Shown piece by piece: positions 18,401 through 25,938 of a DNA stretch of 64,000 bases. The first letter of the stretch is position 1. Every line of letters starts with the position of its first letter. The position numbers were made by a program, and so were the translations under genes. Source of the DNA: Neobacillus endophyticus (GTDB lineage: Bacteria; Bacillota; Bacilli; Bacillales; Cytobacillaceae); contig NZ_JABRWH010000002.1 in assembly GCF_013248975.1 (NCBI RefSeq), positions 62,001 to 126,000 of the forward strand, in the 5' to 3' direction. The notes under the pieces are model-generated. The model saw only the letters and a program-made list of their open reading frames with translations. It did not search any database and had not been told where the DNA came from.

Positions 18401-18810
18401 CGAGTGGTGTAGCAGTGGCTACCTTTACATTGGCAGTAAAACGTACGTATGCAAAACCAGATGACCGAGGAAATGTACCGACTGACTTTATCAATTGTGT
18501 TGTCTGGAGAAAGCCAGCAGAAAATGTTGCGAATTACCTTAAAAAAGGTAGTTTAGCAGGAGTGGATGGCCGTATCCAAACAAGATCGTATGATGACCAG
18601 TCCGGAAAAAAAGTGTATGTAACTGAGGTTCTTGCTGAAACAGTTCAATTCTTAGAATCGAAAGGTTCTGGGAATGAAAGCAAAGAAAGTAACCAAGGTA
18701 ATCAAGATCAGAGTCCACGTAACAATAGCCGAAATGGTAATCAAAATGACACTAGTTTTGATCCATTTGCTAATTCTTTTGATATTAGCGGTGAAGACTT
18801 GCCATTCTAG
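15452..18810 (+). CDS. ssb: Single-stranded DNA-binding protein, split by a group II intron (exons 15452-15512 and 18401-18810)
   Basis: Exon 1 encodes [20 protein letters not shown] plus the first base of the next codon. Exon 2 continues with a Pro codon, then [36 protein letters not shown] and the acidic tip EDLPF. Joined at 15512/18401 the frame is exact (471 nt, 156 residues), and the junction RYT-PSG matches the conserved OB-fold sequence of Bacillus SSB. It binds ssDNA as a tetramer; the DLPF tail recruits repair and replication proteins. GGAGAG lies 7-13 bases before the start. Without splicing only about 20 residues of SSB would be made. This is an accessory copy judged by the plasmid-like neighbours. 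Confidence 0.9.
15513..18400 (+). mobile_element. Group II intron with ORF, inserted in ssb
   Basis: The 5' end is GTGCG at 15513 and the 3' end is CCAAT at 18400 (AY rule). Domain V is visible near 18318-18352 (GCCGTATGCGAGGAAAC...GCACGTACGGTACT) and domain VI at 18353-18400. The ribozyme domains I-III precede the maturase ORF (16314-18236), which lies in domain IV. All parts for splicing and retrohoming appear present. Boundaries are supported by perfect restoration of ssb. Confidence 0.92.
16314..18236 (+). CDS. ltrA: Group II intron reverse transcriptase/maturase with HNH endonuclease
   Basis: 640 residues from GTG. Reverse transcriptase blocks: [58 protein letters not shown] and the catalytic YADD at 281-284. 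A maturase/thumb region follows (about 380-520). The C-terminus (about 560-625) is an HNH-type endonuclease with CKICD, THHVDP and HRRCHELIH. This is the full RT-X-D-En layout of mobile introns of the LtrA type. It acts in splicing of its own intron and in target-primed insertion. No broken motif is seen, so it is probably functional. Confidence 0.93.
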   Translation: MEVNYQISSESELKQALDFMYEESKLGKSFNGLYELIRNEHTIVTAIHDIKSNKGSWTAGVDKKTINHFLQMPVEKLLITVTRAMDNYSPKAVRRRYIPKGNTGKTRPLGIPTMLDRIIQQCVKIVIEPIIEAKMYEHSYGFRPYRSTHHAISRCASLINKGRYQYVIEGDIKGYFDNINHSILLRKLHNIGIIDKRVLMLIRKMLKAGLMEDFKFYETNEGTPQGGIISPILANVYLNDFDWMVSSMYENPYFANDFATVKNARRKFRQLGRQPVFLVRYADDWVIFCKDREYAGKVLKHLQKYFKHKLKLELSEEKTVITNLQGSRMKFLGFEIEMGKPRFDIGRTGNKKQHDTYARILPNTIKVRSKVAEILLDIKKLKVTKDDYQKAVIIERANSKIIGLAEYYKIAVWTEIFNRLDHKIFQSCHYTWKKFTRNKNNGKDKTRALISFDKLSNRPARHEKYKAETHAIEIEGKWIGMCRFLHTPSVNPKNFNQEMTPYTPKGRELYQTESKKRLPLARQPLYDYDSFRMAKANAKSKNPKKRKYNFEYYMNREYAWNRDKGKCKICDVDILITDLHTHHVDPNLPLDRINKLPNLASVHRRCHELIHGIKWHTNSKINKKIERYRAKLVKRANVKH

Positions 18811-18842
18811 GTTAATGTTAGAAAAAATTCATTTAAAAAGAG

Positions 18843-18883
18843 AGAGTGTTTCATTCCTAAAGGAGTGGAGCACTCTTTTTTTA
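18843..18883 (+). terminator. Terminator after ssb
   Basis: GAGTG...CACTC outer stem with an inner CCT/AGG pairing, followed by CTTTTTTT. It lies between ssb and the next gene and is the first of a series of hairpins that punctuate this operon. Confidence 0.7.
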
Positions 18884-18911
18884 TTTTAACCAAACATAGG
18901 GAGGAATTAAG

Positions 18912-19190
18912 ATGAACTATCAAATTTTGACGCGTAATGGTGATTGTCTATTGTCTGAATCTGCTGAAGGGATTCGTGAATGGATGGAAGAGGAATTAGT
19001 AAGGAAGTTGGATTTATTTGTCATACTGCAAGAAAATGACGATGATGAAGAACTTGAAATCTATCTCCATACCGATAATTACGAAGACCTAAGCGAGGAA
19101 GAACTGGCAAAGCTTATTGAGTTAGGAATTTCCGAATGTAATTCATTAGAAGCTATTTGTCAGCTATTAGAGATCACCGTTATTCAATAA
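18912..19190 (+). CDS. Acidic hypothetical protein of the plasmid-like operon
   Basis: 92 residues, strongly acidic (runs such as NDDDEELEIYLHTDNYEDLSEEE). GGGAGG is 8-9 bases before the ATG. No recognised family. The high negative charge is typical of small accessory proteins on plasmids, ICEs and phages, some of which mimic DNA; that role is only a possibility here. It lies between ssb and a zinc-ribbon gene on the same strand. Confidence 0.6.
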   Translation: MNYQILTRNGDCLLSESAEGIREWMEEELVRKLDLFVILQENDDDEELEIYLHTDNYEDLSEEELAKLIELGISECNSLEAICQLLEITVIQ

Positions 19191-19204
19191 AGAGGGGGAT
19201 TATT

Positions 19205-19516
19205 ATGAAATTCTTTGGGCCAGACGTGGGAACCGTTGAACCTTGTTTAAGTGGGAATATGGCTGATTATCTAAATAAGGATGAAAAGTTTATTTCACTT
19301 GATACAGGTTGTATGAAAACGGAGTCCCATATTCTGAAATGTCATGATTGTCATTCCTTTTTTCGATTTGAATACGATGAGGAACAGAATGGTGTCGAAG
19401 ACGAAGGGGAAGTAGTTTCCATTCATTTAAGTTGTCCTGCTTGTGACAACTGGGATGAATTTGAAACGAAGCCAACTGTATTTGAAGTGGTTGGCAGGAT
19501 CTCAAAAAATAAATAA
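19205..19516 (+). CDS. Small zinc-ribbon-like hypothetical protein
   Basis: 103 residues from the ATG at 19205, which has GAGGGGG 5-10 bases upstream. Two CxxC pairs (CHDC at about 41-44 and CPAC at about 76-79) suggest one bound zinc. Between them is an acidic loop. The ATG is 15 bases after the stop of the preceding gene, so they are likely cotranscribed. No family recognised. Confidence 0.6.
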   Translation: MKFFGPDVGTVEPCLSGNMADYLNKDEKFISLDTGCMKTESHILKCHDCHSFFRFEYDEEQNGVEDEGEVVSIHLSCPACDNWDEFETKPTVFEVVGRISKNK

Positions 19517-19555
19517 ATTTTGTTGAAAAATTAGCAAAAGAAGAGAGGAATTAAC

Positions 19556-19864
19556 ATGGCGAATACTGTACATGTAGCATACATTGAAATGCATCAATTA
19601 AACGATAATGGGGAGATTTTTGACCGTCACTTTTCCCTTCATATCTTTGATGATTTTGAAGAAAAAATGGTTGAACAGACTAACTCTTTTTCAGTTTTAA
19701 AAGGAACGGTGAATATCACGAATGTTGTTGAATATATACACGAACATTTCCCTGAAATGTTTTTTGAGCCAATTGTCTATAACCAAGGGCTCTATTTCAA
19801 CAGACAATGGTATTCATTAAAGGAGCTAGGGTTTAACGATGAAGGTGAAAGAATAAGAGATTAG
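19556..19864 (+). CDS. Hypothetical protein of the plasmid-like operon, 102 residues
   Basis: ATG with AGAGAGG upstream. Mixed alpha/beta soluble protein (VAYIEMHQLNDNGEIFDRHF at the start). Not recognised. Followed by a hairpin at 19873. Confidence 0.55.
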   Translation: MANTVHVAYIEMHQLNDNGEIFDRHFSLHIFDDFEEKMVEQTNSFSVLKGTVNITNVVEYIHEHFPEMFFEPIVYNQGLYFNRQWYSLKELGFNDEGERIRD

Positions 19865-19872
19865 TAAGTCGT

Positions 19873-19902
19873 AGAGGGTGGATCGATGTTCACTCTCTTT
19901 CA
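19873..19902 (+). terminator. Hairpin between operon genes
   Basis: AGAGGGTG / CACTCTCT with a 10-base loop, then TTCACTTT. Weak T-run; it may act as a partial terminator. Confidence 0.5.
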
Positions 19903-19981
19903 CTTTATCAGACTACTTAAGAGATTTTTGTGAGCGATTATTTAGCTCATTCATTTATTAAACATTTGGGAGGACTTTATT

Positions 19982-21046
19982 ATGTCAAATATTGGAAACA
20001 AACTTAGAGCCGGATTTTTCGCTACTCCAGAATTACAAGGGGATTATGTAAAACAATTACTTGAGTTTTCAGGGGATTGTAGTATCTTTGATCCGACTGC
20101 TGGAGAAGGTGCAGTACTTTCACAGATGGCTAAAGGGCAAGATTTTAAGGTTAAATCATATGGCGTGGAAATAGACAAAGCACGAGCAGACAAGGCTTCA
20201 CAGGTGCTTGATCACTGCATCAATGCACCCATTGAGTCAATGGTTATTAGCAATGATACCTTTGGTTTGCTGTGGTTGAACCCACCCTATGACTATGGAA
20301 TTAAAGGGTTAGAAGATGATGGAGCCGACCGAAAGGAATACCTGGAATTGGTGAGAAATACGAGATATTTAGCACCAAAAGGGGTTATGGTTTACACCAT
20401 TCCTTCTTACCGCTTCGCTGACTCTAAAATTGCGAGGTTTCTTGCCACGAACTTTGAGAATGTAGGGATACTCCGCTTTTCTAACGAAGATTATGATGAT
20501 TTCAACCAATGTATATTCATTGGAAATAAAAAGTCTGGGAAATTCAAAGAGTTTAATAAAAAGCTCTTTGATTTTCTGACACAAATGGAATCAGAAGAAT
20601 TCGTTATGAAATCTGTAACAGCTATCAATCTTATGGTTGGAAAGCATACTTGGAAAGTGCCTGCTGGACCTACGGAGATCCGAACTTTCTATACAAAGTT
20701 AGAAAGTAAAGCAAATTTTGTAGATGCGATTCGTTCAAGCAAAGGTTTTTCAGCATTTAAAGAGCGTTCTAAACCTAAGTCACTTGTATTAGGTGGAAAT
20801 CCTATCATTAACATTGCACAAGGTTCAATGGCTCTTTTATTGGCCTCTGGTGCCTGCAATGGACTGATCGGAGAAGGAGATACGTTACATGCTGTTCAAG
20901 GCTTGGAGATTGTCAAAAAAGTAAAATCAGAGGAAAAAAAGGAACACGAAAGCGGGGGCACTTCGACTGTGACGAAAATTCGTACAGTTCGTGAAGTTTC
21001 CATCAAAGTGATAAACCCAATGGGTGTTATCAAGAAATTCGTGTAA
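19982..21046 (+). CDS. DUF6094-type N6-adenine DNA methyltransferase
   Basis: 354 residues. N-terminal methyltransferase fold with motif I FDPTAGEGAVLSQ (about 35-47) and motif IV LNPPY (about 100-104), the N6-adenine methyltransferase signature. The C-terminal third has no known domain. Proteins of this form (DUF6094) are common on Bacillus plasmids, ICEs and phages, where they are thought to modify element DNA. GGGAGG precedes the ATG. A terminator separates it from the next gene. Enzyme class is good; target sequence unknown. Confidence 0.75.
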   Translation: MSNIGNKLRAGFFATPELQGDYVKQLLEFSGDCSIFDPTAGEGAVLSQMAKGQDFKVKSYGVEIDKARADKASQVLDHCINAPIESMVISNDTFGLLWLNPPYDYGIKGLEDDGADRKEYLELVRNTRYLAPKGVMVYTIPSYRFADSKIARFLATNFENVGILRFSNEDYDDFNQCIFIGNKKSGKFKEFNKKLFDFLTQMESEEFVMKSVTAINLMVGKHTWKVPAGPTEIRTFYTKLESKANFVDAIRSSKGFSAFKERSKPKSLVLGGNPIINIAQGSMALLLASGACNGLIGEGDTLHAVQGLEIVKKVKSEEKKEHESGGTSTVTKIRTVREVSIKVINPMGVIKKFV

Positions 21047-21120
21047 TTCTTTTACAGAGTTTAAGATATACGGTTGCTTGTTTTAAGCTGCCAGATTTCT
21101 TTCTAATAAATATTTGGAGT

Positions 21121-21153
21121 GGGGATTAACACATTTGTTAATTCCCTTTTTTA
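21121..21153 (+). terminator. Terminator between the methyltransferase and LPD1-like genes
   Basis: GGGGATTAAC / GTTAATTCCC with loop ACATTT followed by TTTTTT. It decides that the frame extending back to 21119 is not the real start of the next gene. Confidence 0.85.
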
Positions 21154-21181
21154 TTTTACTAAACTAAAGGGGAGTTTTACT

Positions 21182-23032
21182 ATGTCACAATCACAATTAA
21201 GCTTATTCGGAGCTTTTGAAGAAACAAAAAATATAGAGAGTATGATGGATGTTCGGAGTGAAGTTCAAGCTAATCGTAAGGTAGCTTATGATGTTGGCAC
21301 ACGTATCGGCGGAAGTCGGAAAGACGAATATGCGCTAAGACGTCAGTTCTTAGAAGAGAAAAATATCGATGTGCTTTCGGAAATTGAAAGTGAATCAGCT
21401 GTACTTGCTGCTGAATTGATTTCGAAGAAGGAACTATTTTCGGATTTTTCCCTTGAAGCAGAACGTGATAACGGAGTGGATTGTAAGGTCGCAAGACTCA
21501 AACAATTGCTGATTCAACGTATCGATGCTCAACCTGAAGACGCAGAGGAATCTCGAAAAGACTTTTTTCTTGCCACTCAGGAGCTTAACCATCGGTTCTC
21601 CTCTCTTATAACCATGGATCAGTTCAGGGATTTCATTGAAGTCATGAACACTCAAATGATCTATGAAGGTTCAAGTGGCACGTATACCGCTAACCGCATT
21701 AAAGAGTTGGAAGAAACGCTGGCTAATACGGATGATGACGATATCCAAACCATTAGCAATACTGAACGTCAGCTTCGTAGAGCAAAGGAGCGTTTAGCCC
21801 ATATAAGGGAAGCTAACAAGTATAACTTCCGAATTCTAGGTGATTCCTTTAAAAACTTTTTTACGAAACAGCAAAGCTTAAATAGTACGCTGAAAGCTGT
21901 GAGCAAAATTAAGTCCTGGGATGAACTTCTTGCACCCAAAAAGAGCAAAAGTACCGGAAAGAACAAACCTGTGTGGGAGCGCATGTTACCAGAAAGACCA
22001 GACCGGATTGGCGGACGTGAATCGAATGTAAGTGTACCAGAAGACATGCTGCGGGATTTCGGTTTCAAAGCAGTTGAATTTGGTCACTACATGGAAGATA
22101 GTAAAGGGCTTGAACACATCTATCGCTGTAGCGAAGCGTTTCATGATTTAGCTGATCTACTAGGTGTTTCAGACCACGCATTATCTCTCAATGGAACACT
22201 CAGCCTCTCGTTCGGTGGTCGCGGGCGCGGTAGGGCCATTGGGCATTTTGAGCCAAAATTCAAGGTGATTAATTTCACGAAAGAAAGAGGTACTCTTGGG
22301 ATTTGCAGTCATGAATTTTTTCATAGTCTTGATCATCATTTATATTGTATATCCTATGACCAAAAAAACGGCCATAATGGTTATTTATCCAACCTTGACA
22401 CCGTTGGTCCTCATATCCCTACGGAACTTGTAAATGCCATGAGAGACCTTATGAAAGAAATTAAAGAAGGCAGCTCCATTGCCTATTTTCAAAATGAAAA
22501 TAAGCCTGAGACATCCTGGCGTATTGGTTACTCCTTAAAGAATTTATACAAATGGGAAAATGGGAATTTACAAGCGATTATGGAAAACTACAAAACAAAG
22601 CTTGATGATTCCTATAAGTATCATGTATCTATGCTATCGTATATCAATCGTGATAAAGAGATGGAGAAACTAGATAAAAGAAAGATGCGAGAACTAAAGA
22701 AATACGCTCAAGCACTTGCATGGTATCATCAGCAACAAACAGGCGAAAGAGTCGAAGAAATCCCGTATCCGTCCGATAAAAGCATGTTTTTACAGCAAGC
22801 TATTGGATTAGATCGTGGCAAGAATGGCTACTGGTCTTCTAATGTTGAGTTGATTGCTAGAGCATTTGAAGCGTGGGTACAGGACAAACTTAAAGAGCAA
22901 GGGCGAGTCAGTGATTACCTTGTATGTGGTACCTATGATTCCATTGCTTATCCTATGGGCGAAGAGCGTGAAAAAATAAACAAAAAAATGGATGTATTGA
23001 TGAAGCAAATCGTTGATACGGTCCTATTCTAA
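21182..23032 (+). CDS. Large HExxH/LPD1-like protein of mobile element
   Basis: 616 residues from the ATG at 21182 (AAAGGGGAG upstream; the earlier start lies inside a terminator). Residues about 1-270 are helical and charged, partly coiled-coil. The region about 330-600 has a metallopeptidase-like HEFFHSLDHH motif followed by WSSNVELIARAFEAWVQDKL, which matches the LPD1 large polyvalent-protein domain found in plasmid and phage polyproteins. LPD domains accompany DNA-transfer and anti-defence enzymes; whether this one cleaves anything is unknown. Neighbours are two DNA methyltransferases. Confidence 0.65.
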   Translation: MSQSQLSLFGAFEETKNIESMMDVRSEVQANRKVAYDVGTRIGGSRKDEYALRRQFLEEKNIDVLSEIESESAVLAAELISKKELFSDFSLEAERDNGVDCKVARLKQLLIQRIDAQPEDAEESRKDFFLATQELNHRFSSLITMDQFRDFIEVMNTQMIYEGSSGTYTANRIKELEETLANTDDDDIQTISNTERQLRRAKERLAHIREANKYNFRILGDSFKNFFTKQQSLNSTLKAVSKIKSWDELLAPKKSKSTGKNKPVWERMLPERPDRIGGRESNVSVPEDMLRDFGFKAVEFGHYMEDSKGLEHIYRCSEAFHDLADLLGVSDHALSLNGTLSLSFGGRGRGRAIGHFEPKFKVINFTKERGTLGICSHEFFHSLDHHLYCISYDQKNGHNGYLSNLDTVGPHIPTELVNAMRDLMKEIKEGSSIAYFQNENKPETSWRIGYSLKNLYKWENGNLQAIMENYKTKLDDSYKYHVSMLSYINRDKEMEKLDKRKMRELKKYAQALAWYHQQQTGERVEEIPYPSDKSMFLQQAIGLDRGKNGYWSSNVELIARAFEAWVQDKLKEQGRVSDYLVCGTYDSIAYPMGEEREKINKKMDVLMKQIVDTVLF

Positions 23033-23049
23033 TCGAGTGACTTTATAAA

Positions 23050-23090
23050 AGCAGGAGCCTTTCTATTTTTCTATAGGTTCTTGCTTTTTC
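23050..23090 (+). terminator. Terminator between the LPD1-like and C5-methyltransferase genes
   Basis: AGCAGGAGCCT / AGGTTCTTGCT (two G-T pairs) with a T-rich loop, followed by TTTTTC. Confidence 0.75.
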
Positions 23091-23129
23091 TATTAACTAA
23101 TAAACAAACATTTTTGGGAGGAATATAGA

Positions 23130-24536
23130 ATGAAACAATTATTGAAGAGAGTATATGCTAAACGACAAAAGGCTGGTAAAGACGGTATTTGGTTACAGCA
23201 TCTTGTATGCGAGACCGCCGCCTTAAAAGAGGGGGATCCGCTTTATGTTAAAGTTGGCGAAGAAGAAATCATTCTTCAAAATTTGCCTTTTAAACATGAT
23301 AGCCATATTATCCATGTGAGCGGTCGGTTGAATAAAACCAGTAACAAACGTCGGCCTCTGGTAGATAGTTGTGGAGATAAATACGCTTCGGTTCTATCGT
23401 TAACCGATAAAGTAGAAATTATCGTACAAAAGAAGGACGAACTATCTCAGATCATTGTGAGACCTCTACAGTATAAGTTAATGGAGACCGATACGATTCC
23501 TTCACAAAAGGATGAAAGGCTCCGTGTATTATCATTGGGAGCAGGTTGTGGAATAGGTACTGCAGCACTTCTCTCAACCAATTATTTTGTTCCAGTCATG
23601 GAGATTGAAATGGAAGACGATTCGGCAGAAGTGTTGAAACATAACTATCCCAATAGTTTACTCTTTCATGGTGATATGAAAGATGTCCATTCGGTAACGA
23701 AGGCAGATGTGGCACTTGTAACCATGCCATGCAATGAAAGTTCTACTTTAGGTTTAAACGAAGGGAATGTTATGAACTCATTAGCCATCGCAGCAGCGAA
23801 GATTATTCTTTCTTCTCAAGCGGAGGTAGTATTTTTCGAGAATGTACCTCAATGGTATAAAACCAGCGATTGGACACTATTGAATGACCTTCTAAAAGAG
23901 GAATATCCGTATTTTACGGAACAACAGGTCGAGGCTTGGGATTTCGGTTGTCTCTCAACTCGCTTAAGAAAATATGTTGTCTGTTTCCGAGACCAAGAAA
24001 TGTTTATGAATTTTCAATTTCCGAAACCGCCGAAAGTACGTAGGAGGAAATTAAAAGATTTTCTTGATGGCAAGCATGTAATCCATGAATGGAAGAGTTT
24101 AGATACCTGGATGACAAATTTCGAAAATCGAGATTCGTCATGGAGAGACCGCAACCTCGATAAAACGTTTGTTACGGAAGATTGTACTCAAATCAATGCA
24201 ATTCCTAAGAGGTACCGCGGCCAAAGTGCTTCGTCTACCTACGTGTTGAGTAAAGACAAGAAACATTGGCGCTTCCTTAGTGTAAATGAAATCCGGAATA
24301 TTTTAGATGTTCCAGAATGGTTTGAGTTTCCTAAACACATCAGACCTACTAGAATCTATGAAATGCTGGGTCAAAGTGTGAGTTGTCAGGTGTTTAAAGC
24401 AATTGCTAATAACATTGCTGCTGTATTCATGAAAAAGGCAATGAAATATCTTTATCAATCAACGAGAGCAATGAAAGAAAAAGTTGAACATGCAATTTCA
24501 ATCTCTAATAATGGTCAACTTGAATTAGTTATCTAA
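23130..24536 (+). CDS. C5-cytosine DNA methyltransferase-like protein with N-terminal extension
   Basis: 468 residues. After an extension of about 130 residues (a GDPLYVKVGEEEIILQNLP stretch resembling an AbrB-like beta domain), methyltransferase motifs appear: LSLGAGCGIGTAAL (motif I), VTMPCNESS (motif IV with the catalytic PC), FENVPQW (motif VI), STRLRKYVV (motif VIII) and EMLGQSVSCQVFKAIA (motif X). The usual PCQ is PCN and motif I is divergent, so activity should be tested. GGGAGG upstream of the ATG. Last gene of the operon. Expected to methylate cytosine in element DNA. Confidence 0.75.
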   Translation: MKQLLKRVYAKRQKAGKDGIWLQHLVCETAALKEGDPLYVKVGEEEIILQNLPFKHDSHIIHVSGRLNKTSNKRRPLVDSCGDKYASVLSLTDKVEIIVQKKDELSQIIVRPLQYKLMETDTIPSQKDERLRVLSLGAGCGIGTAALLSTNYFVPVMEIEMEDDSAEVLKHNYPNSLLFHGDMKDVHSVTKADVALVTMPCNESSTLGLNEGNVMNSLAIAAAKIILSSQAEVVFFENVPQWYKTSDWTLLNDLLKEEYPYFTEQQVEAWDFGCLSTRLRKYVVCFRDQEMFMNFQFPKPPKVRRRKLKDFLDGKHVIHEWKSLDTWMTNFENRDSSWRDRNLDKTFVTEDCTQINAIPKRYRGQSASSTYVLSKDKKHWRFLSVNEIRNILDVPEWFEFPKHIRPTRIYEMLGQSVSCQVFKAIANNIAAVFMKKAMKYLYQSTRAMKEKVEHAISISNNGQLELVI

Positions 24537-24590
24537 TGTGTGGCAAACCAAATATTAACAAATATTAATGAATTAATGATAACATACAGC

Positions 24591-24637
24591 AAATAATCTC
24601 GATACTGTGAAAACAGCTATCGAGATTATTTTTTTAA
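24591..24637 (+). terminator. Operon-end terminator
   Basis: AATAATCTCGATA...TATCGAGATTATT with loop CTGTGAAAACAGC (itself CTG/CAG paired), followed by TTTTT. Strong. Confidence 0.9.
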
Positions 24638-24654
24638 AACAAAATGAAGCGATG

Positions 24655-24740
24655 ATCTCCTTATGGATACGCTTTGTCTAAAGGGTTTTCTTTTGCTGAA
24701 AATGCCATAACATTATTCCGCAATCTGGCCAGATTGTGGA
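24655..24740 (+). repeat. Decayed dispersed repeat
   Basis: GGATACGCTTTGTCTAAAGG and ATAACATTATTC here are also found before the repeat at 29463. The core has drifted to ATTCCGCAATCTGGCCAGAT. The gap 24541-24864 otherwise holds only terminators. Confidence 0.5.
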
Positions 24741-24820
24741 ACAACTCGTGTCTTTAAAATGTGATATATGTGTAAAATATCAATAAGTTTGTGTAAACTA
24801 TGTAGTTTAGTTTAATAAAC

Positions 24821-24853
24821 AAAGGATTAGAGATGAAATTTCTCTAATCCTTT
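24821..24853. terminator. Terminator hairpin for the minus-strand decarboxylase gene
   Basis: AAAGGATTAGAGA / TCTCTAATCCTTT. It starts 12 bp from the end of the minus-strand gene at 24865 and can act in both directions. Confidence 0.75.
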
Positions 24854-24864
24854 ATCGCTGGGCG

Positions 24865-25866
24865 TTATGTTCGAAACAGTTCGGGCACAAAAATTTCTTC
24901 ACATGTCCATAGGTGTTTGGAGAGGCCCTGCTCGTAGAAGTATCGCAGGAAGGTGTCGAGAGTTTTACGATTCGCTTCAATGCCGTACGGCCACCAGTCG
25001 TCCCCCATTAGCTGACGATTTTTCTCAAATAAAGGGGTAAACCATGGCATCATGGCCTCCATATTCTGCCTAACAGTCTGTGTACGATATTTCTCCATTG
25101 CAATATCCTTTGACTCACAGAAGGCTCGATAAACAGCTTGTGCAAGATCAAGATGCTTTTCTAGAAGGTCTTTGCGGATGACAACTGTATGCATAATTGG
25201 AAAGATACCTGTTCGTTGGTAATAGTCGCGTTCAACACTCTCATAATCTGGAAAGAGACGAGCGACTTTTGGTGAGCCATTCACGATGCACGTTGGAGCG
25301 TGAGCAGAGATAAACGCATCAATCTCCCCGTTTTCCAGCATCGTCCCAAGTGCTTTGCCTTTCGGGACAGGCCTCACGTCAACATCATCAGGGTGGGGTT
25401 GCGGGACGAAATCGAAAGGTGGCATATACCAGTCAGAAGCCCCAATGATCCATCGTGACTGTTCTGGCTTCACTCCAAAATCATCAGAAAGGATACCTTT
25501 TGGCCATACGCCCGCATCGTGTCCATATAGGCCGAATTCTCCGATCGTTTTGCCAGCTAGATCTTCGGGTTTTTCGATGCCGCTTGCTGTGTTAATGAAT
25601 ATCGCTGAGTGACGGAACTGCCTATTTGGAAATATCGGGAGCGCGATAAACGACGTATCTCCTTGCTCAAGCATACGTAGATAAAAAGTCAGGCCAAGCT
25701 CTGCAACGTCGTAGGCTTTGTCACGTACCATGCGTTCAAAAATATCTGAAATAATTTTGCCGCTCTCGAAGCTCGCGTCAACGCCCTCGATTTTAACGGT
25801 TCCATCAAGCAGCGCCTCAGTGTGGAAATATTTCCAAGCACCAACATTAAGTTTTATGTTATTCAT
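24865..25866 (-). CDS. 4,5-dihydroxyphthalate decarboxylase-like / substrate-binding-fold protein
   Basis: 333 residues, no signal peptide. Sequence such as FERMVRDKAYDVAELGLTFY, FRHSAIFINTASGIEKPEDL and GIEANRKTLDTFLRYFYEQG is typical of the 4,5-dihydroxyphthalate decarboxylase (Pht5-like) family, which has a periplasmic-binding-protein type II (NMT1/THI5-like) fold. Members decarboxylate aromatic acids. Probably cotranscribed with the upstream amidohydrolase (72 bp apart). GC content is clearly above the surroundings, suggesting transfer. AAAAAGGAGAATG upstream of the ATG is a strong ribosome binding site. The precise substrate is not known. Confidence 0.7.
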   Translation of the reverse strand: MNNIKLNVGAWKYFHTEALLDGTVKIEGVDASFESGKIISDIFERMVRDKAYDVAELGLTFYLRMLEQGDTSFIALPIFPNRQFRHSAIFINTASGIEKPEDLAGKTIGEFGLYGHDAGVWPKGILSDDFGVKPEQSRWIIGASDWYMPPFDFVPQPHPDDVDVRPVPKGKALGTMLENGEIDAFISAHAPTCIVNGSPKVARLFPDYESVERDYYQRTGIFPIMHTVVIRKDLLEKHLDLAQAVYRAFCESKDIAMEKYRTQTVRQNMEAMMPWFTPLFEKNRQLMGDDWWPYGIEANRKTLDTFLRYFYEQGLSKHLWTCEEIFVPELFRT

Positions 25867-25938
25867 ATGTCATTCTCCTTTTTTAGTGTTAAATTTTACA
25901 GTGCTTATTCTGTAATGAAATACGTTTGGATAATCCAC

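Noticed and set aside
21119..21181. Upstream start for the HExxH/LPD1 protein
   Set aside because: The stretch is a terminator hairpin; GGGGAG precedes the ATG at 21182.
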